A stretch of 64,000 bases of DNA, from NCBI RefSeq assembly GCF_042477335.2, contig NC_091246.1, positions 251,910,501 through 251,974,500 on the forward strand, read 5' to 3'. The notes below the pieces were generated by a model. That model was not told the origin of the DNA. It saw only the letters and a list, made by a program, of their open reading frames with translations, and made no database searches. The position numbers were made by a program, and so were the translations under genes. Below, in pieces: positions 1-10,770 of the stretch. Each line of letters opens with the position of its first letter. The first letter of the stretch is position 1. Source of the DNA: Ovis canadensis. Lineage: Eukaryota > Chordata > Mammalia > Artiodactyla > Bovidae.

Positions 1-2362
1 TATCATCTGCATATCTGAGGCTATTGATATTTCTCCTGGCAATCTTGATTCCAGCTTGTGCTTCCTCCAGCCCAGCGTTTCTCATGATGTTCTCTGCATA
101 TAACTTAAATAAGCAGGGTGATAATATACAGCCTTGACATACTCCTTTTCCTATTTGGAACCAGTCTGTTGTTCCATGTCCAGTTCTAACTGTTGCTTCC
201 TGACCTGCATACAGGTTTCTCAAAAGGCAAGGCAGGGGGTCTGGTATTCCCATCTCTTTCAGAATTTTCCACACTTTATTGTGATCCACACAGTCAAAGG
301 CTTTGGCATAGTCAATAAAGCAGAAATAGATGTTTTTCTGGAACTCTCTTGCTTTTTCCATGATCCAGTGGATGTTGGCTATTTGATCTCTGGTTCCTCT
401 GCCTTTTCTAAAACCAGCTTGAACATCTGGAAGTTCACGGCTCATGTATTTCTGAAGCCTGGCTTGGAGAATTTTGAGCAATACATTACTAGTGTGTGAG
501 AGGAGTGCAATTGTGCGGTAGTTTGAACATTCTTTGGCATCGCCTTTCTTTGGGATTGGAATGAAAACTGACCTTTTCCAGTCCCGTGGCCACTGCTGAG
601 TTTTCCAGATTTGCTGGCATATTGAGGGAAGCACTTTCAAAGAATCAACTTTCAGGATTTGAAACAGCTCAACTGGAATTCCATCACCTCCACTAGCTTT
701 TTTCATAGTGATGCTTCCTAAGGCCCATTTGCCTTCACATTCCAGGATGTCTGGCTCTAGGTTAGTGATCACACTATCGTGATTATTTGGGTCATGAAGA
801 TCTTTTTTGTACAGTTCTTCTGTGTATTCTTGCCACCTCTTCTTAATATCTTCTGCTTCTGTTCGGTCCATACCATTTCTGTCCTTTATTGAGCCCATCT
901 TTACATGAAAGGTTCCCTTGGTATCTCTAATTTTCTTGAAGAGATCTCTAGTTTTTCTCATTCTATTGTTTTCCTGTATTTCTTTGCATTGATTGCTGAG
1001 GAAGGCTTTCTTACCTCTACTTGCTATTCTTTGGAACTCTGCTTTCAAATGGGTATATCTTTCCTTTTCTCCTTTGCTTTTTGCTTCCCTTCTTTTCACA
1101 GCTATTTGTAAGCCCTCCTCAGACAGCCATTTTGCTTTTTTTGCATTTCTTTTTCTTGGGGATGCCCTTGATTCCTGTCTCCTGTACAGGGCCATGAACC
1201 TCATTCCATAGTTCATCAGGCACTCTGTCTATCAGATCTAGTCCCTTAAATCTATTTCTCACTTCCACTGTATAGTCATAAGGGATTTGATTAAGCTCAT
1301 ACCTGAATGGTCTAGTGGTTTTCTCCACTTTCTTCAATTTCAGTCTGAATTTGGCAATAAGGAGTTCAAGATCTGAGCCACAGTCAGCTCCCAGTCTTGT
1401 TTTTGCTGACTGTACAGAGCTTATCCATCTTTGGCTGCAAAGAATATAATCAATCTGATTTCGGTGTCGACCATCTAGTGATGTCCATGTGTAGAGTCTT
1501 CTCTTGTGTTGTTGGGAGAGGGTGTTTGCTGTGACCAGTGCGTTCTCTTGGCAGAATTCTATTAGTCTTTGCCCTGCTTCATTCTGTACTCCAAGGCCAA
1601 ATTTGCCTGTTACTCCAGGTGTTTCTTGACTTCCTACTTTTGCATTCAATCCCTTTAATGAAAAGGAAATCTTTTCTCAATTTTAGTTCTAGAAGGTCTT
1701 GTAGGTCTTCATAGATAGACTTGGATTACCATGATATTGCATGATTTCCCTTGGAAACGAACAGAGATCATTCTCTCATTTTTGAGATTGCATCCAAGTA
1801 CTGCATTTCAGACTCTTTTGCTGACCATGATGGCTACTTCATTTCTTCTGAGGGACTCCTGCCCACAGTAGTAGATATAATGGTTATCTGAGTTAAATTC
1901 ACCCATTCCAGTCCATCTTAGTTTGCTGATTCCTAGAATGTCAACGTTCACTCTTGCCATCTCCTGTTTGACCACTTCCAATTTGCCTTGATTCATGGAC
2001 CTAAGTTTCCAGGTTCCTATGCAATATTGCTCTTTACAGCATCGGACCTTGCTTCTATCACCCGCCCCATCCACAAATGGGTGTTGTTTTTGCTTTGCCT
2101 CATCCCTTCATTCTTTCTGGAGTTATTTCTCCACTGATCTCCGGTAGCATATTGGGCACCTCCTGACCTGGGGACTTCCTCTTTCAGTGCCCTATTTTTT
2201 GCCTTTTAATACTGTTCATGGGGTTCTCAAGGCAAGAATACTGAAGTGGTTTGCCATTTCCTTCTCTAGGGACCACATTCTGTCAGACCTCTCCACCATG
2301 ACGCATCCGTCTTGGGTGGTCCCGCAGGCATGGCTTGGTTTCATTGAATTACCGAGGTTACT
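1..2362 (-). mobile_element. BovB (RTE) LINE, antisense, cut by the window edge
   Basis: Read on the - strand this is the 5' and middle part of a BovB non-LTR retrotransposon. The 5' untranslated part lies at about 2100-2362, the apurinic-type endonuclease begins at about 2074 (reading GTWKLRSMNQGKLEVV and later DILGISKLRWTGMGEF), and the frame continues leftward. The window opens inside the reverse transcriptase catalytic box: positions 1-20 read RYADD on the - strand. Reading frames are broken (separate open pieces at 2074-1808 and 1649-1119), so this is a dead copy. The 3' half lies outside the window. Confidence 0.93.
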
Positions 2363-2444
2363 GTTCATTTTTTCATCATCATGGGTTCTTAGAGTAGCCC
2401 AGACAGGAGGCAGCCCCACCCTGGTGATCATTTTCTTCTTCTTG

Positions 2445-2638
2445 TTCGTGGTCACTATATCGCATCTTACTCTTTGCAACCCCATGAAGTTTGACCCGCC
2501 CGTCTCCTCTGTCCATGGGATTTCCCAGGCAAAAATACTGGAGCATGTTGCCATTTCCTTCCTCGGGGGATTTTCCTGACCCAGGACTTGAACCCATGTC
2601 TCCTGCTTGGCAGGCAAATTCTGAGCCACCTGGGAAGC
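2445..2638 (-). mobile_element. Bov-tA SINE, antisense
   Basis: A tRNA-derived ruminant SINE in reverse orientation. It shows the typical reversed order: an 'actctttgcaaccccatg' block, then the 'ggcaaaaatactggag' block, then the tRNA-like part ending in 'gagccacctgggaagccc'. It is inserted at the left end of a MIR copy that continues at 2641. A short unassigned stretch separates it from the BovB on its left. Confidence 0.88.
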
Positions 2639-2640
2639 CC

Positions 2641-2760
2641 TGATCTCCATTTTACTGACAAGAAAACTGAAATTAGAGTGAACAGTTTGCTCAGGGTCAC
2701 ACAGCTACAAATGAGTAGCCTGGGCTGTAACCCAGGACGCCAAGCCCCAGGGTCCACACA
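2641..2760 (+). repeat. MIR SINE fragment
   Basis: Matches the core and 3' part of MIR: 'ccattttactgacaagaaaactga', then 'agggtcacacagcta', then the degenerate 'gtaacccagg' region. It is an old mammalian-wide element, consistent with its divergence. Confidence 0.75.
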
Positions 2761-2847
2761 TGGAGAAATGCGGCAAGTTCCGGGGCTGGAAGGTGAATGG
2801 GCTCACCAGCTGTCCCTGTTAACTGAGAACTTAGTGGCAACAGCTGA

Positions 2848-2954
2848 TATGGCCAAGATTTATTGACCATTTACTATGTGCTAAAGGCTTTGCCTTCTTA
2901 TTTTAATCAGAATATATATATGTGTGTGTATGTGTATGTATGTGTGTATACATA
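2848..2954 (+). repeat. MIR fragment followed by a TG/TA microsatellite
   Basis: Positions 2855-2900 carry the MIR/L2-like 'tttattgaccatttactatgtgct' signature. From about 2912 to 2954 there is an imperfect (TG)n/(TA)n tract. Confidence 0.65.
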
Positions 2955-3031
2955 TTCTTTTTCAGATTTTTATCTCTTATAGATTATTACAAAATACTCA
3001 GCAGAGTTCCCCATGCTATACAGTAGGTCCG
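2955..3031 (-). mobile_element. L1 3' fragment, antisense
   Basis: The 'tattacaaaatactcagcagagttccc...tatacagtagg' block is characteristic of an L1 3' region common in ruminants, here reversed. The fragment is short and diverged. Confidence 0.55.
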
Positions 3032-3289
3032 GCTCTCTTGTCCCCGTTTGACAGATGGTGAAACTGAAGCACCATTGTCCATCTTTCATCAGAGTCTTTG
3101 CACATGCTGTTCCTTCTGCCAGGAACGGCCCCTCTCCTCCACCCTGGCTTTCCAGAGTAGGACCAACAGCTCACTCTTCTGATCTCAGCTCAAATGGCTT
3201 TTGACACTCAGTCAGTCCCATTGGTTACCAGCTCAGAGCCCCTGCCTCGTGCCTGACTCCTGGGAAGCACGGTTGCACTCACTTCTGTG
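3032..3289. other. Mostly unassigned sequence upstream of the PLA2G2D exon
   Basis: The only recognisable piece is a short MIR-like 'ccccgtttgacagatggtgaaactgaag' at about 3043-3070. The remainder carries no exon or repeat that I recognise and presumably lies in the last intron of the PLA2G2D-like gene. Confidence 0.4.
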
Positions 3290-3361
3290 AAGGGCAGGGA
3301 GGCCTGGCACGCTGCCATCCATGGGGTCACAGAGAGTCAGACACAACTGAGAGACCGAACA
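3290..3361 (+). mobile_element. BovB 3' tail fragment
   Basis: The terminal BovB block 'agggaggcctggcacgctgc' followed by 'atggggtcacagagagtc' is present in sense orientation, without the usual terminal CTGAA repeats. Only about 70 bp remains. Confidence 0.75.
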
Positions 3362-3684
3362 CCAATGACCACACACTTCTCCGACACTGCCCCCATCCCG
3401 GGGAGTGTAGCTCGGGCATCCGTTCTGTTCTCCTCTCCCCCCGGGGCTGTCGAGGGACAGGTGCTCAACTGTTTACTGAACAGATGAATAAATGCAGGAG
3501 CAATGGCACACAGGGAGGTCACACCCCTGCCCAAGGGCACAGAGCCAGAGTCCAGGGAGCTGGGAAGGGCACCAAAGGCTGGACAAGGGCTGAGCTGCCT
3601 TCAGCGGCTCCCCTCCAGGGGGGCGACCCACCCTACCACAGGAGGGGGCAGACCACTTAAGTGCCCTCCTCCACCCCCTCACAG

Positions 3685-3833
3685 CCACCAAGGGGAGCTG
3701 GTGTGAGCAACAGCTGTGCGCCTGTGACAAGATGTTGGCTTTCTGCCTGCAGCGGAACCTGAACACCTACAAGAGTCACCTGCGTCATCTGTCCAGATGC
3801 GAGGGCGAGATCCCCAAGTGCCACACCGTCTAG
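3685..3833 (+). CDS. PLA2G2D: Last coding exon of a PLA2G2D-like secreted phospholipase A2
   Basis: A splice acceptor (polypyrimidine, then cacag at 3680-3684) is followed by 2 bases completing a codon and 48 codons ending in TAG at 3831-3833. The translation opens TKGSWCEQQLCACDKMLAFC, holding the CxCD block whose Asp is the second acidic residue of the catalytic network in secreted phospholipases A2. The reading SWCEQQLCACDK is the hallmark of group IID among the cluster members I know; groups IIA, IIE and V read differently here. The intron enters in phase 1, as in the last intron of PLA2G5 in this window. The C-terminus ends CEGEIPKCHTV, three residues past the last Cys. Earlier exons (signal peptide, calcium loop, His-Asp site) are not in the window and must lie to the left. 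The enzyme would be secreted and hydrolyse phospholipid sn-2 esters. Assignment to 2D rather than another group II paralogue is by recall. Confidence 0.85.
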
Positions 3834-4307
3834 CCTGTCCCCCTGCATCTTGAGCTCTGAGGAAGACCCCCAGGACCACTGGACACAGCCCCGACCCAGC
3901 CTGGTGCCTTTAAAACACTCCTGGGAAGAGGAAGGGGCTTGGCCTCGCCCCTAGCTCCCACTTGCCTCTTGGACCTTCTGAATCTCCCCGGCTGTCTCCT
4001 CTGAGGGTGGATTGAGATCTTAGGAAAAACCAAGGCCAGGGAGCTGCCAGGGGGAGTGTGTGTTTGGGGCAAAGCATGGGTGGCAGGGTCTGGGAGCGGG
4101 GTGGGGCAGGTTCTTCCTTCATGACCACTCACCAGGCCCCTCCAGGCTCTCCCTGCCCCTGAAACACCATCCAAGCAGCTGCCAGAGTGGCCTCTGTAAA
4201 AGGCAATACGGATCTTTCTGTCAACGGGATTCTGCTTGATCAAACCCCAAGGCCCTAAGTCCTGCCTCCCACTCCATCTCACCCCTCCAGTCATCACAGG
4301 ACACACG
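3834..4307 (+). other. Probable 3' UTR or downstream flank of the PLA2G2D-like gene
   Basis: This non-repetitive sequence follows the TAG at 3831-3833. I see no further exon. The first AATAAA on this strand is at about 4384-4389 inside an L1-like tail, so the true polyadenylation site is unresolved. Confidence 0.4.
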
Positions 4308-4402
4308 CGTACCTATGGCTGATTCATGCTGATGTGTGGCAGAAACCAACGCAATATCATGAAGCAATTATCCTCCAATTAAAAATAAATAATGAAAATA
4401 AA
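4308..4402 (+). mobile_element. L1 3' end fragment
   Basis: The sequence 'tggctgattcatgctgatg', then 'ggcagaaaccaacgcaatat', then 'gcaattatcctccaatt' with an A-rich end is the terminal part of a ruminant L1. It includes an AATAAA that could be used by the upstream gene. Confidence 0.7.
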
Positions 4403-5715
4403 AGCCACAACCCCAAGGCCCTGCACCATCCAGGATGAGTCGGGGGGGTGGGGGTGGGGCAGGCGGGGTGTCTGGGACCTGTTACTGCCTGGCACTGTGT
4501 CCCTCTCCCTTGGAGCTTTGGGGACCCTCGCAGACTTGGCTAATGCCTGTCTTGGACTCATTGCAGCTCTGGTGCCCAAAGCAGTACTCCGAACCCAGAA
4601 GGGGTTCAGGAAATACTTTTCGAGGCAAGAACTAGACCAAGCTCCCTGGGCTCCAGGCACCTGGTCTGCAGGCCATGGGACTTCCGGGCACTCTTTCCTC
4701 TCTGACTGCCAGGCCTTTGCTCAACTTGGACTTCTGCTCCACTGGCCTGCTGTCTCCCAGACAGCTAAGCCCACCCTAGGCTCCTCGGGGTCCAAGGGCC
4801 GCTTCCTACAGAAGTCTTCCCCGGCCGATTCCTCTCCAGTTCCAAGGGCTCACTCCCACCCTCAAGCTCCCGCAGCACTTTACAGGTCTTCACCTTGCCG
4901 AGCTCCCACTGTGTGGTGTGTGATTGTCTGGACCACACTGAGCAGACTGGAGCTCCGGGAGGGTGGAGTCCGCGTCACTCTCATCTCTGCTTCCTCTGCT
5001 CCCCCAGGTGAAAGGCGGGCAGTCAATGCTTTGGAATCAAAGGAGCCCCCAGAGGAGAGATGGAGGTGGGGGCAGGTGGTGTTCAGGCCCCACCCAGATC
5101 CCCTCTTGGCCCAGGTCCCCAACCCAGGGGTCGGCTGCCAAGTGCGCACTTCGGCCTCCTTCTCTTGAGGATTGCCCCCAGGCTGCTGGGCGCTGCCATG
5201 CCCACCACCCACCCCTCCTCGCCCACCTCGAACCAGTGAGTTGGGAGAATGATACCGTGGAGGGCATAACCGCCCTCCCCCCGCCTGATGCAGGAGCATC
5301 TGGGTCGTACATGGTGTGCCCCAGAGCTCCTCCTGGGTTCCGGCTAGATGTCTTGATCTGTGCCCTGGCCTACTCTGTTCTCCTCTTTCTCCTACTGGTT
5401 TCCCCCTAAGGGCACTTCCTCAATACATCATTCCCTTGCCCAAGAATTCTCGTCTCAGGCTTGACAGTCAGGGAGTCTGCCTTCATTGGATGAATGGATA
5501 GATGGTGAATCTATTCTTACAAGAAGTCCCAACCGGTCATTCATATATGATTAGCTACATGGCCGGGTCACCTGGAGCCACCCACACCCACTGGTCTGTG
5601 ACACACATCTGTGAAAGAGCTGACCAAGTGGTTTTCCTTCCATGTGAAGCTCAGTGGCTCATGCCAGAGAACACAGTAGAGGCTAAGAACTATGGGTGCT
5701 GGGTTCAGATTCCAA
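4403..5715. other. GC-rich unassigned sequence
   Basis: No repeat or exon is recognised here. Long overlapping open frames occur on both strands (one of 258 codons begins in the L1 tail at 4392). They reflect low stop-codon density in GC-rich DNA, since none has a recognisable domain or clear splice or start context. Confidence 0.4.
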
Positions 5716-5814
5716 GGACTTTATTGGCAGTCCAGTGGCTAGAACTCTGCACCTTCACTGCCTAGGGCCCAGGTTCGATCCCTGTTTGGGGAACTAAGAT
5801 CCCAAAAGCTGTGC
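5716..5814 (+). mobile_element. CHR-2-type SINE
   Basis: This tRNA-derived cetartiodactyl SINE shows 'ggactttattggcagtccag', then the B-box-like 'ggttcgatccctg', then 'ggggaactaagatccc'. It ends directly against the BovB fragment at 5815. Confidence 0.82.
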
Positions 5815-6350
5815 AGTTCAGTTCAGTTCATTTGCTCAGTCGTGTCCGATTCTTTGCGACCCATGGACTGCAGCACGCCAGGCCTCCCTGTCCATCACCA
5901 ACTCCCAGAGCTTACTCAAACTCATGTCCATACAGCTGGTGATGCCATCCAACCATCTCATCCTCTGTCATCCCCTTCTCCTCCCATCTTCAATCTTTCC
6001 CAGCATCAGGGTCTTTTCCAATGAATCAGCTCTTCACATGAGGTTGCCAAAGTATTGGAGTTTTGAATTCAATATCAGTCATTCTCATGAATATTCAACA
6101 TTAATTTCCTTTAGGATGGACTTGTTGGATCTCCTTGCAGTCCAAGGGACTCTCAAGAGTCTTCTCCAACAACACAGTTCAAAAGCATCATTTCTTTGGC
6201 GCTCAGTTTTCTTTATAGTCCAACTCTCACATCCATACATGACCACTGGAAAAACCATTGCCTTGATGAGATGGACCTTTGTTGGCAAAGTAACATCTCT
6301 GGTTTTTAATATGCTATCTAGGTTGGTCATAAGTGCAGTGCAGCCAAAAA
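5815..6350 (-). mobile_element. BovB 3' end, antisense
   Basis: The left edge carries the reversed BovB terminal repeat (cagttcagttcagttca). Rightward the - strand encodes the end of ORF2, with the family block MVFPVVMYGCESWTIKK. It is 5' truncated at about 6340, next to a short A-run. Confidence 0.92.
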
Positions 6351-6550
6351 AAAAAAAAGTCATTATACCACCGATCAGCCTTATGAGCTTATATGAAGAA
6401 GCTGGGTTTCCTTGTGTGTGAAGTTAGATGGAAATAAGAAACAAGATGAGGCCACTGTGCTATATAAGGTCAATGCATGTTAAGCTCTTAGCAAATCCCT
6501 GACACATAGTAATTTCTCTTTCAAAATTAACTGGTACTTCTTCTCATTGA

Positions 6551-6745
6551 GTCTAAGTCGTGTCCGACTCTTTGTGACCCCGTGGCCTGCAGCCCACCAG
6601 GCTCCTCTGTCCATGGAGTTTCCCAGGCAAGCATACTGGAGTCGGTTGCCATTTCCTTTCTCCAGGGGAATGTCCCTACCCAGGGATGGAACCCAGGTCT
6701 CCTGCATTGGCAGGCAGATTCTTTACCGCTAAGCCACCTGGGTGT
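6551..6745 (-). mobile_element. Bov-tA SINE, antisense
   Basis: Complete reversed Bov-tA: 'cgtgtccgactctttgtg', then 'ccatggagtttcccaggcaa', then 'ggcagattctttaccgct' and 'gccacctggg' at the tRNA-like end. Confidence 0.9.
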
Positions 6746-6919
6746 TGTTGTTGTTATACAGAGACCAAACCTGAAACCTGAAACCCCCTCTTTCCACCCA
6801 CTTCTTCTCTCCTTTCTGCATGGAACCTGTGTATGTGAGATTGTGACACACGAGGTCTATTCAAGACACAGGGTCAAGAGCTGGTACCCTCACTGACTCA
6901 TCGGTGCTCCCAAACTCTA

Positions 6920-7150
6920 TGGCCTTGTGACAGTACCAGTGTTGGCAGATAAGGAAGTTATTATCCCCATTTTACAATGGAGCCCCCTGAGGCTCAGAAT
7001 GGGAACAGGAACCTCCAGAGAGCCCTCAACCAACAGAACCAGAGTCAGGAGGCCACTTCCACTGCGACTCTTCCTGCTCTGCTCCCTGGCACCCCCTCCC
7101 ATTCACGCCGGTCAGGAAGCTTTCCAGCCCCAGACTGTGACTCACTGAGT
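6920..7150 (+). repeat. MIR SINE
   Basis: The core shows 'aaggaagttattatccccattttacaatgg' and then a diverged 'gaggctcagaatggg'. The remainder fades into unassigned sequence. Confidence 0.6.
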
Positions 7151-7569
7151 TTCAACAACGGGTGACAAGATACCTAGGAGGAACGTGGCTGTTTAGTGGC
7201 TTGATGATGTCAGCAGCTCCGGTTTCTTTCCTGGCTATCTTCCCTGGGCTGTCTTTGCCTTCTGGGCAGCTTGCTTCCTATCTCTAAGCTAGCAGCTGTT
7301 GTCCAGACCTCAACCCAGACCTCCAGCAGAGAAAACGCCCTACCACCACCATCCAGCAGACCTCCTGCTCAAGACTTAAACCATGGTGGGCCCAGATGAT
7401 GGGATTATCCTGATTGGTTCCTCAGTATTTATTTACCCCTGAGAAGGGACAGGGGTCAATGTCCCTGTGGGAGCTGCCAGAACCAAGGCTGTCGGGGTTG
7501 TTCATAGGATGGTGTTGGGTGGGCAAGTTTAGGGCTGGGTTGGAAGGAGGACTCTGCTTGGAGCACTCT
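7151..7569. other. No recognised feature
   Basis: I see no exon, repeat or RNA gene in this stretch. Confidence 0.35.
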
Positions 7570-7670
7570 CTGTGAGCAGAGCACCTAGTCCTGGTGCCTG
7601 GTGATCACAGAGTAGGTGATCAATAGATCGTTGAGTGAATGAACACATGGATGGATGAATGAATCCCAGG
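7570..7670 (+). repeat. L2 LINE 3' fragment
   Basis: The 'cctggtgatcacagagtaggtgatcaatagatcgttgagtgaatgaa' tract corresponds to the L2 end (a 'tag-gtgctcaataaat'-type block followed by tgaatgaa repeats). Confidence 0.6.
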
Positions 7671-8014
7671 TTGGTAATGATATAGGACTTTGGAACAAGT
7701 CTTGGGATGTGCAGGTGGGATCTCAGGGAAGCCAGGACTGGGTATCCAAAGTAAGAGGTGAACTTCCTGCCCAATGAGTTCTCATTCTTGGTCCATTTCC
7801 AGCCACTGGAGTTGGATAAGAGGCTCAAAGAAAGGAGAGATTCGGGGGCAGCTTCTGTCCTCCACCCCTAGGATGAAGGAGGCGGACGGAAGGACACTTC
7901 CAGCGCTTCCTCTTTCCTCCGGGCTCAGGCTTGGAAACGGCAGAGGTGGGGCGGGGTGGACAATGAGCACCTGGGGTGCCCACCGCCCACTGCTCTTCCC
8001 TCCCCCAGAACACT

Positions 8015-8130
8015 GGAGTTAGCACCTGCGTTTTCCAGCTGCAGAAACTGAAGCTTGACACTGAGTCACTTGCTGATAAAAGTGGCAGCGCTGGGATTCG
8101 AACCCCGGCTCCAGGGCCGTGTCTCATCCT
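8015..8130 (+). repeat. MIR SINE
   Basis: Shows 'tttccagctgcagaaactgaagc', then 'gtcacttgctgataaaagtggcagcgctgggattcgaacccc', the MIR core and the region before the 3' end. Confidence 0.7.
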
Positions 8131-8181
8131 ACCTCCCACACTTTTTACCGGAACAGTTGTTGACTCAGCCCTGGGTACCCC

Positions 8182-8213
8182 GGGGCGGGGGTGGGGGTGG
8201 GGGTGGGGGGTGG
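8182..8213 (+). repeat. G-run simple repeat
   Basis: Consecutive runs of four to six G separated by single C or T residues. It fits the G3+N1-7 four-run rule for a quadruplex on the + strand. Confidence 0.8.
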
Positions 8214-8924
8214 TGGACAGCTACACCCAGAGATGAGGAGGCAAGGGTGGGGTACAGCAAGACAGGCTCCTGGGGGAAGGTATAGTGAGTAATAATCACA
8301 CTGACAGTCAGAGTTGTGTTCAGCTCGAGCCCCCACATTGGGAGCTCTTTATCCTACACAAATCTCCTTCCCACCATCGGCTGATCCAGCCCTCACCTGG
8401 ATCAATCCGCACCTGGATGTAGCGATCTACTTCCGTGGGGCGGGGGCCTAGCCCAGGGCAGTGACGGCAGATGACTTCCCCATGTCTCTGCCTGTTTTTC
8501 CAGCTGGATCTTGCTCCTTCCTTTTCATCCGGATGTGCAGGTGGGGCTGGGGCCCCTGTCCCTGTCCCTGTCCCTGCCCCTCCCCCTTGAGAAGGGAGTG
8601 TAGTGTTCACACTTGAGGTCCTTGACGTCCTTGCTGAAGTCAGCCCGAGAGACGACCTGACCCCAGGCCAGCTGGACCATCCGGAGTCAGGAAGTCCTTG
8701 GGGCTTCTCCTGGTGGGCACTTCCCTAAGCTCTTTGCAAAAGTGGCCCCTTTTCTCGTCCGGAGCTCAGCTGTCTCTGCCCCTGCTCTTCCAACCTAAAG
8801 CCTCCACCTCCCCACAGTAAGCTGTTTTCCCCTTGCTTACTCCTGTCTCCTGCCTTATTTTCATTCACACTCTCTGACGGTTTCCCTCATCCCTTACTCA
8901 TTCATCCACTAGTCTGCATCACCC
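8214..8924. other. Unassigned sequence with a short CCCTGT repeat
   Basis: A small (CCCTGT)n tract sits at about 8551-8576. Otherwise no repeat or exon is recognised. Confidence 0.4.
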
Positions 8925-9135
8925 CAGAGCTTCACGAGCATGTAAACACTACAAACTCAGGGAGGGACCACAGCTTCCCCAGCAACCAGAACCATGCCAG
9001 GGGCGTGGGAAATATCTGTTGAATGAATGAGGAGTGAGAGGGAAGCTCACCTTCTTTCTCTAAACTGGGCTGCTTCCCAGCTGTGTGACCTTGGACCAGG
9101 GGTTTTACTTCTCTGATCCTCAATCTGTGATCAGT
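8925..9135. repeat. L2 3' fragment and antisense MIR fragment
   Basis: 8925-9035 carries the L2-like end ('atctgttgaatgaatga'). 9065-9135 carries reversed MIR signature 'cagctgtgtgaccttgg' and 'ttacttctctgatcctcaat'. Confidence 0.6.
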
Positions 9136-9193
9136 CAGATCGAGGTGACAACACCTACCTCTTCAGACTGTTCATGATTTCCATGAAAGGGAA

Positions 9194-9214
9194 TTTTTTT
9201 TTTTTTTTTTTTTT
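9194..9214. repeat. Poly-T tract
   Basis: An uninterrupted T-run. On the - strand it would be a poly-A tail, but no element body is recognisable beside it. Confidence 0.8.
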
Positions 9215-9325
9215 ACCAAAATTTCATCTCTTTCCTGATGAATAGCATGTCTGGCTGGTGAGAAGGCTGAGACAGAGTGAAAGGGATGGGATGTCCAGGT
9301 TTCTAGGGTCCCCAGAAACTGGGGC

Positions 9326-9526
9326 AGGCCTCCCTGGTGGCTCAGATGGTAAAGAGTCTGCCTGCAGCGCAGGAAACCAGGGTTCAATCCCTGCTTTGGG
9401 AAGATCCCCTGGAGAAGGGAACGGCTACCCACTCCAGTGTTCTTGCCTGGAGAATGCCATGGACAGGGGAGCCTGGCAGGCTACAGTGCGTGGGGTCACA
9501 AAGAGTCAGACGTGACTGAGTGATTA
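9326..9526 (+). mobile_element. Bov-tA SINE
   Basis: Full sense copy: 'cctccctggtggctcagatggtaaagagtctgcctgcag' (tRNA-like), 'gggttcaatccctg' (B box), 'cactccagtgttcttgcctggagaa', 'ggggtcacaaagagtcaga'. Confidence 0.92.
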
Positions 9527-9974
9527 ATGCTTTCAGAGAGGAGGCATGTTTATCACCTCCCTGCTCCCTCCCTCAGACTACCAGAAATCAGCTGCCCATC
9601 CTCTGGCAAAAACACTCCCTTATTCCCAAGAGGCCATGGACGTGCAGTCGAAGGTCATTGTCCAGGTGGGCGGCTTTGCAGCCCTCCCAGAGGCTGGGCT
9701 GGGCTGGGGCCAGCAGGAGCTGAGGCTGTCCCCACCCCTCGAGGGTCCAGCCCTGAGATGCAGCCACCTCTGCTCCTGGCTCTGCTGATGGCAGAGTGCC
9801 CCTCCCAGGCCCCAAACACTCCAGGTCTGGGAACCACAGAGCAGAAGAAAAAATCAGTTGTAGTATCCTCTGGCTTCCCAAAAGAGAGATGCGAAAAAGC
9901 TGTTTTCTGGATCTCCTTGTGCTAAGAACTGTATATACATTTTCTCCTTTACACCTGATTACACATGGCCCTGC
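9527..9974. other. No recognised feature
   Basis: Short open frames occur on both strands but none shows a domain or splice context. I see no repeat signature. Confidence 0.35.
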
Positions 9975-10115
9975 CAGCTGGTTATTTTGACCTTACTGTA
10001 TAGATGAGGAAACAGACTTGGATAAGTTCAATAACTCACTTGAGGCAAGTCATTCAGCAGGAAGTGGCAGAGACTGGGTGCAGGAAGTGAAGCCACTCTG
10101 ACGCCACCTTCTCCA
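9975..10115 (+). repeat. MIR SINE
   Basis: Shows 'gtatagatgaggaaacagac' followed by 'gcaagtcattcagcaggaagtggcagagactgg', a diverged MIR core and 3' half. Confidence 0.65.
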
Positions 10116-10194
10116 GCCCAGATGGCACATTCCTTAAGGCAGTACGGCTCTAAGGCATTATGGTGGACAAGAACCCCTGGGGGGCAAAAGAGAG

Positions 10195-10310
10195 GTTGGG
10201 TTAAAACGCTGGGCCCCACGCTCAGAGGGTCTGATTTTGTAGGTATGGGGCAGGGCCCAGGAACCTGCATTTTTTTTAAACAAGTGCTGCTGGAGATTCT
10301 GATGCATGTG
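10195..10310 (+). mobile_element. MER5A-like hAT DNA transposon remnant
   Basis: Shows 'ctgggccccacgctcagagggtctgattttgtaggtatggggcagggcccaggaacctgcatttt', then 'ggagattctgatgcatg', in MER5A order. Non-autonomous, long inactive. Confidence 0.7.
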
Positions 10311-10645
10311 GAGAGAACCCTCTCCGCCTCTCCTCTATCAGTGATCCCCCATCCCTCCCACATTCCCTGTGCCTCGCACCCCGAGCAGGCAGCGTCCATC
10401 CCAAGGCCGATCCCAGGGCTGACCAGCTCACTGATACCAAGGGTGTTCCTCCTGTGCCAGCACAGCTGGCTGGTCTGTAAAATGGGAGTCTCGCATTCCA
10501 GCTCCAACTCCATCTAAGCCCTGTTGTATGGGCCCTCACTGCCCCATCCATCAGACAGGAGGGGGTGGGATTATACTTCCCAAACCCCAACCTTTCACAC
10601 ATCCCCTTCCCAATATTTGGTTTAATATTCCACTTTTATTCTATT

Positions 10646-10770
10646 TTTTTTTTCAGGTTTTTGGCCACACCGTGTGGCTTGTGGGATCTTAGTTCCCTGA
10701 CCGGGAATTGAAGCCAGGCCCTCAGCAGTGAAAGTATGGAGGCCTAACCACTGGAGCAGCAGGGAACTCC
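10646..10770 (-). mobile_element. CHR-2-type SINE, antisense
   Basis: Reversed order: 'tttggccacaccgtgtggcttgtgggatcttagttccctgacc' and, at the tRNA-like end, 'ccactggagcagcagggaactcc'. The pyrimidine/T-run at 10644-10656 is the reversed tail. Confidence 0.82.

Noticed and set aside
1119..2074. Endonuclease- and nuclease-like open frames on the - strand
   Set aside because: These are BovB LINE ORF pieces, not host genes. The same sequences recur at 26.9-30.1 kb.
4392..5168. 258-codon open frame on the + strand
   Set aside because: It starts inside an L1 tail, lies in GC-rich DNA where long frames also occur on the other strand, and shows no domain, so it is not called as a gene.
9326..9526. 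tRNA-like sequences (also in other Bov-tA and CHR copies)
   Set aside because: The A/B-box-like parts belong to tRNA-derived SINEs. No cloverleaf-complete tRNA gene is evident.
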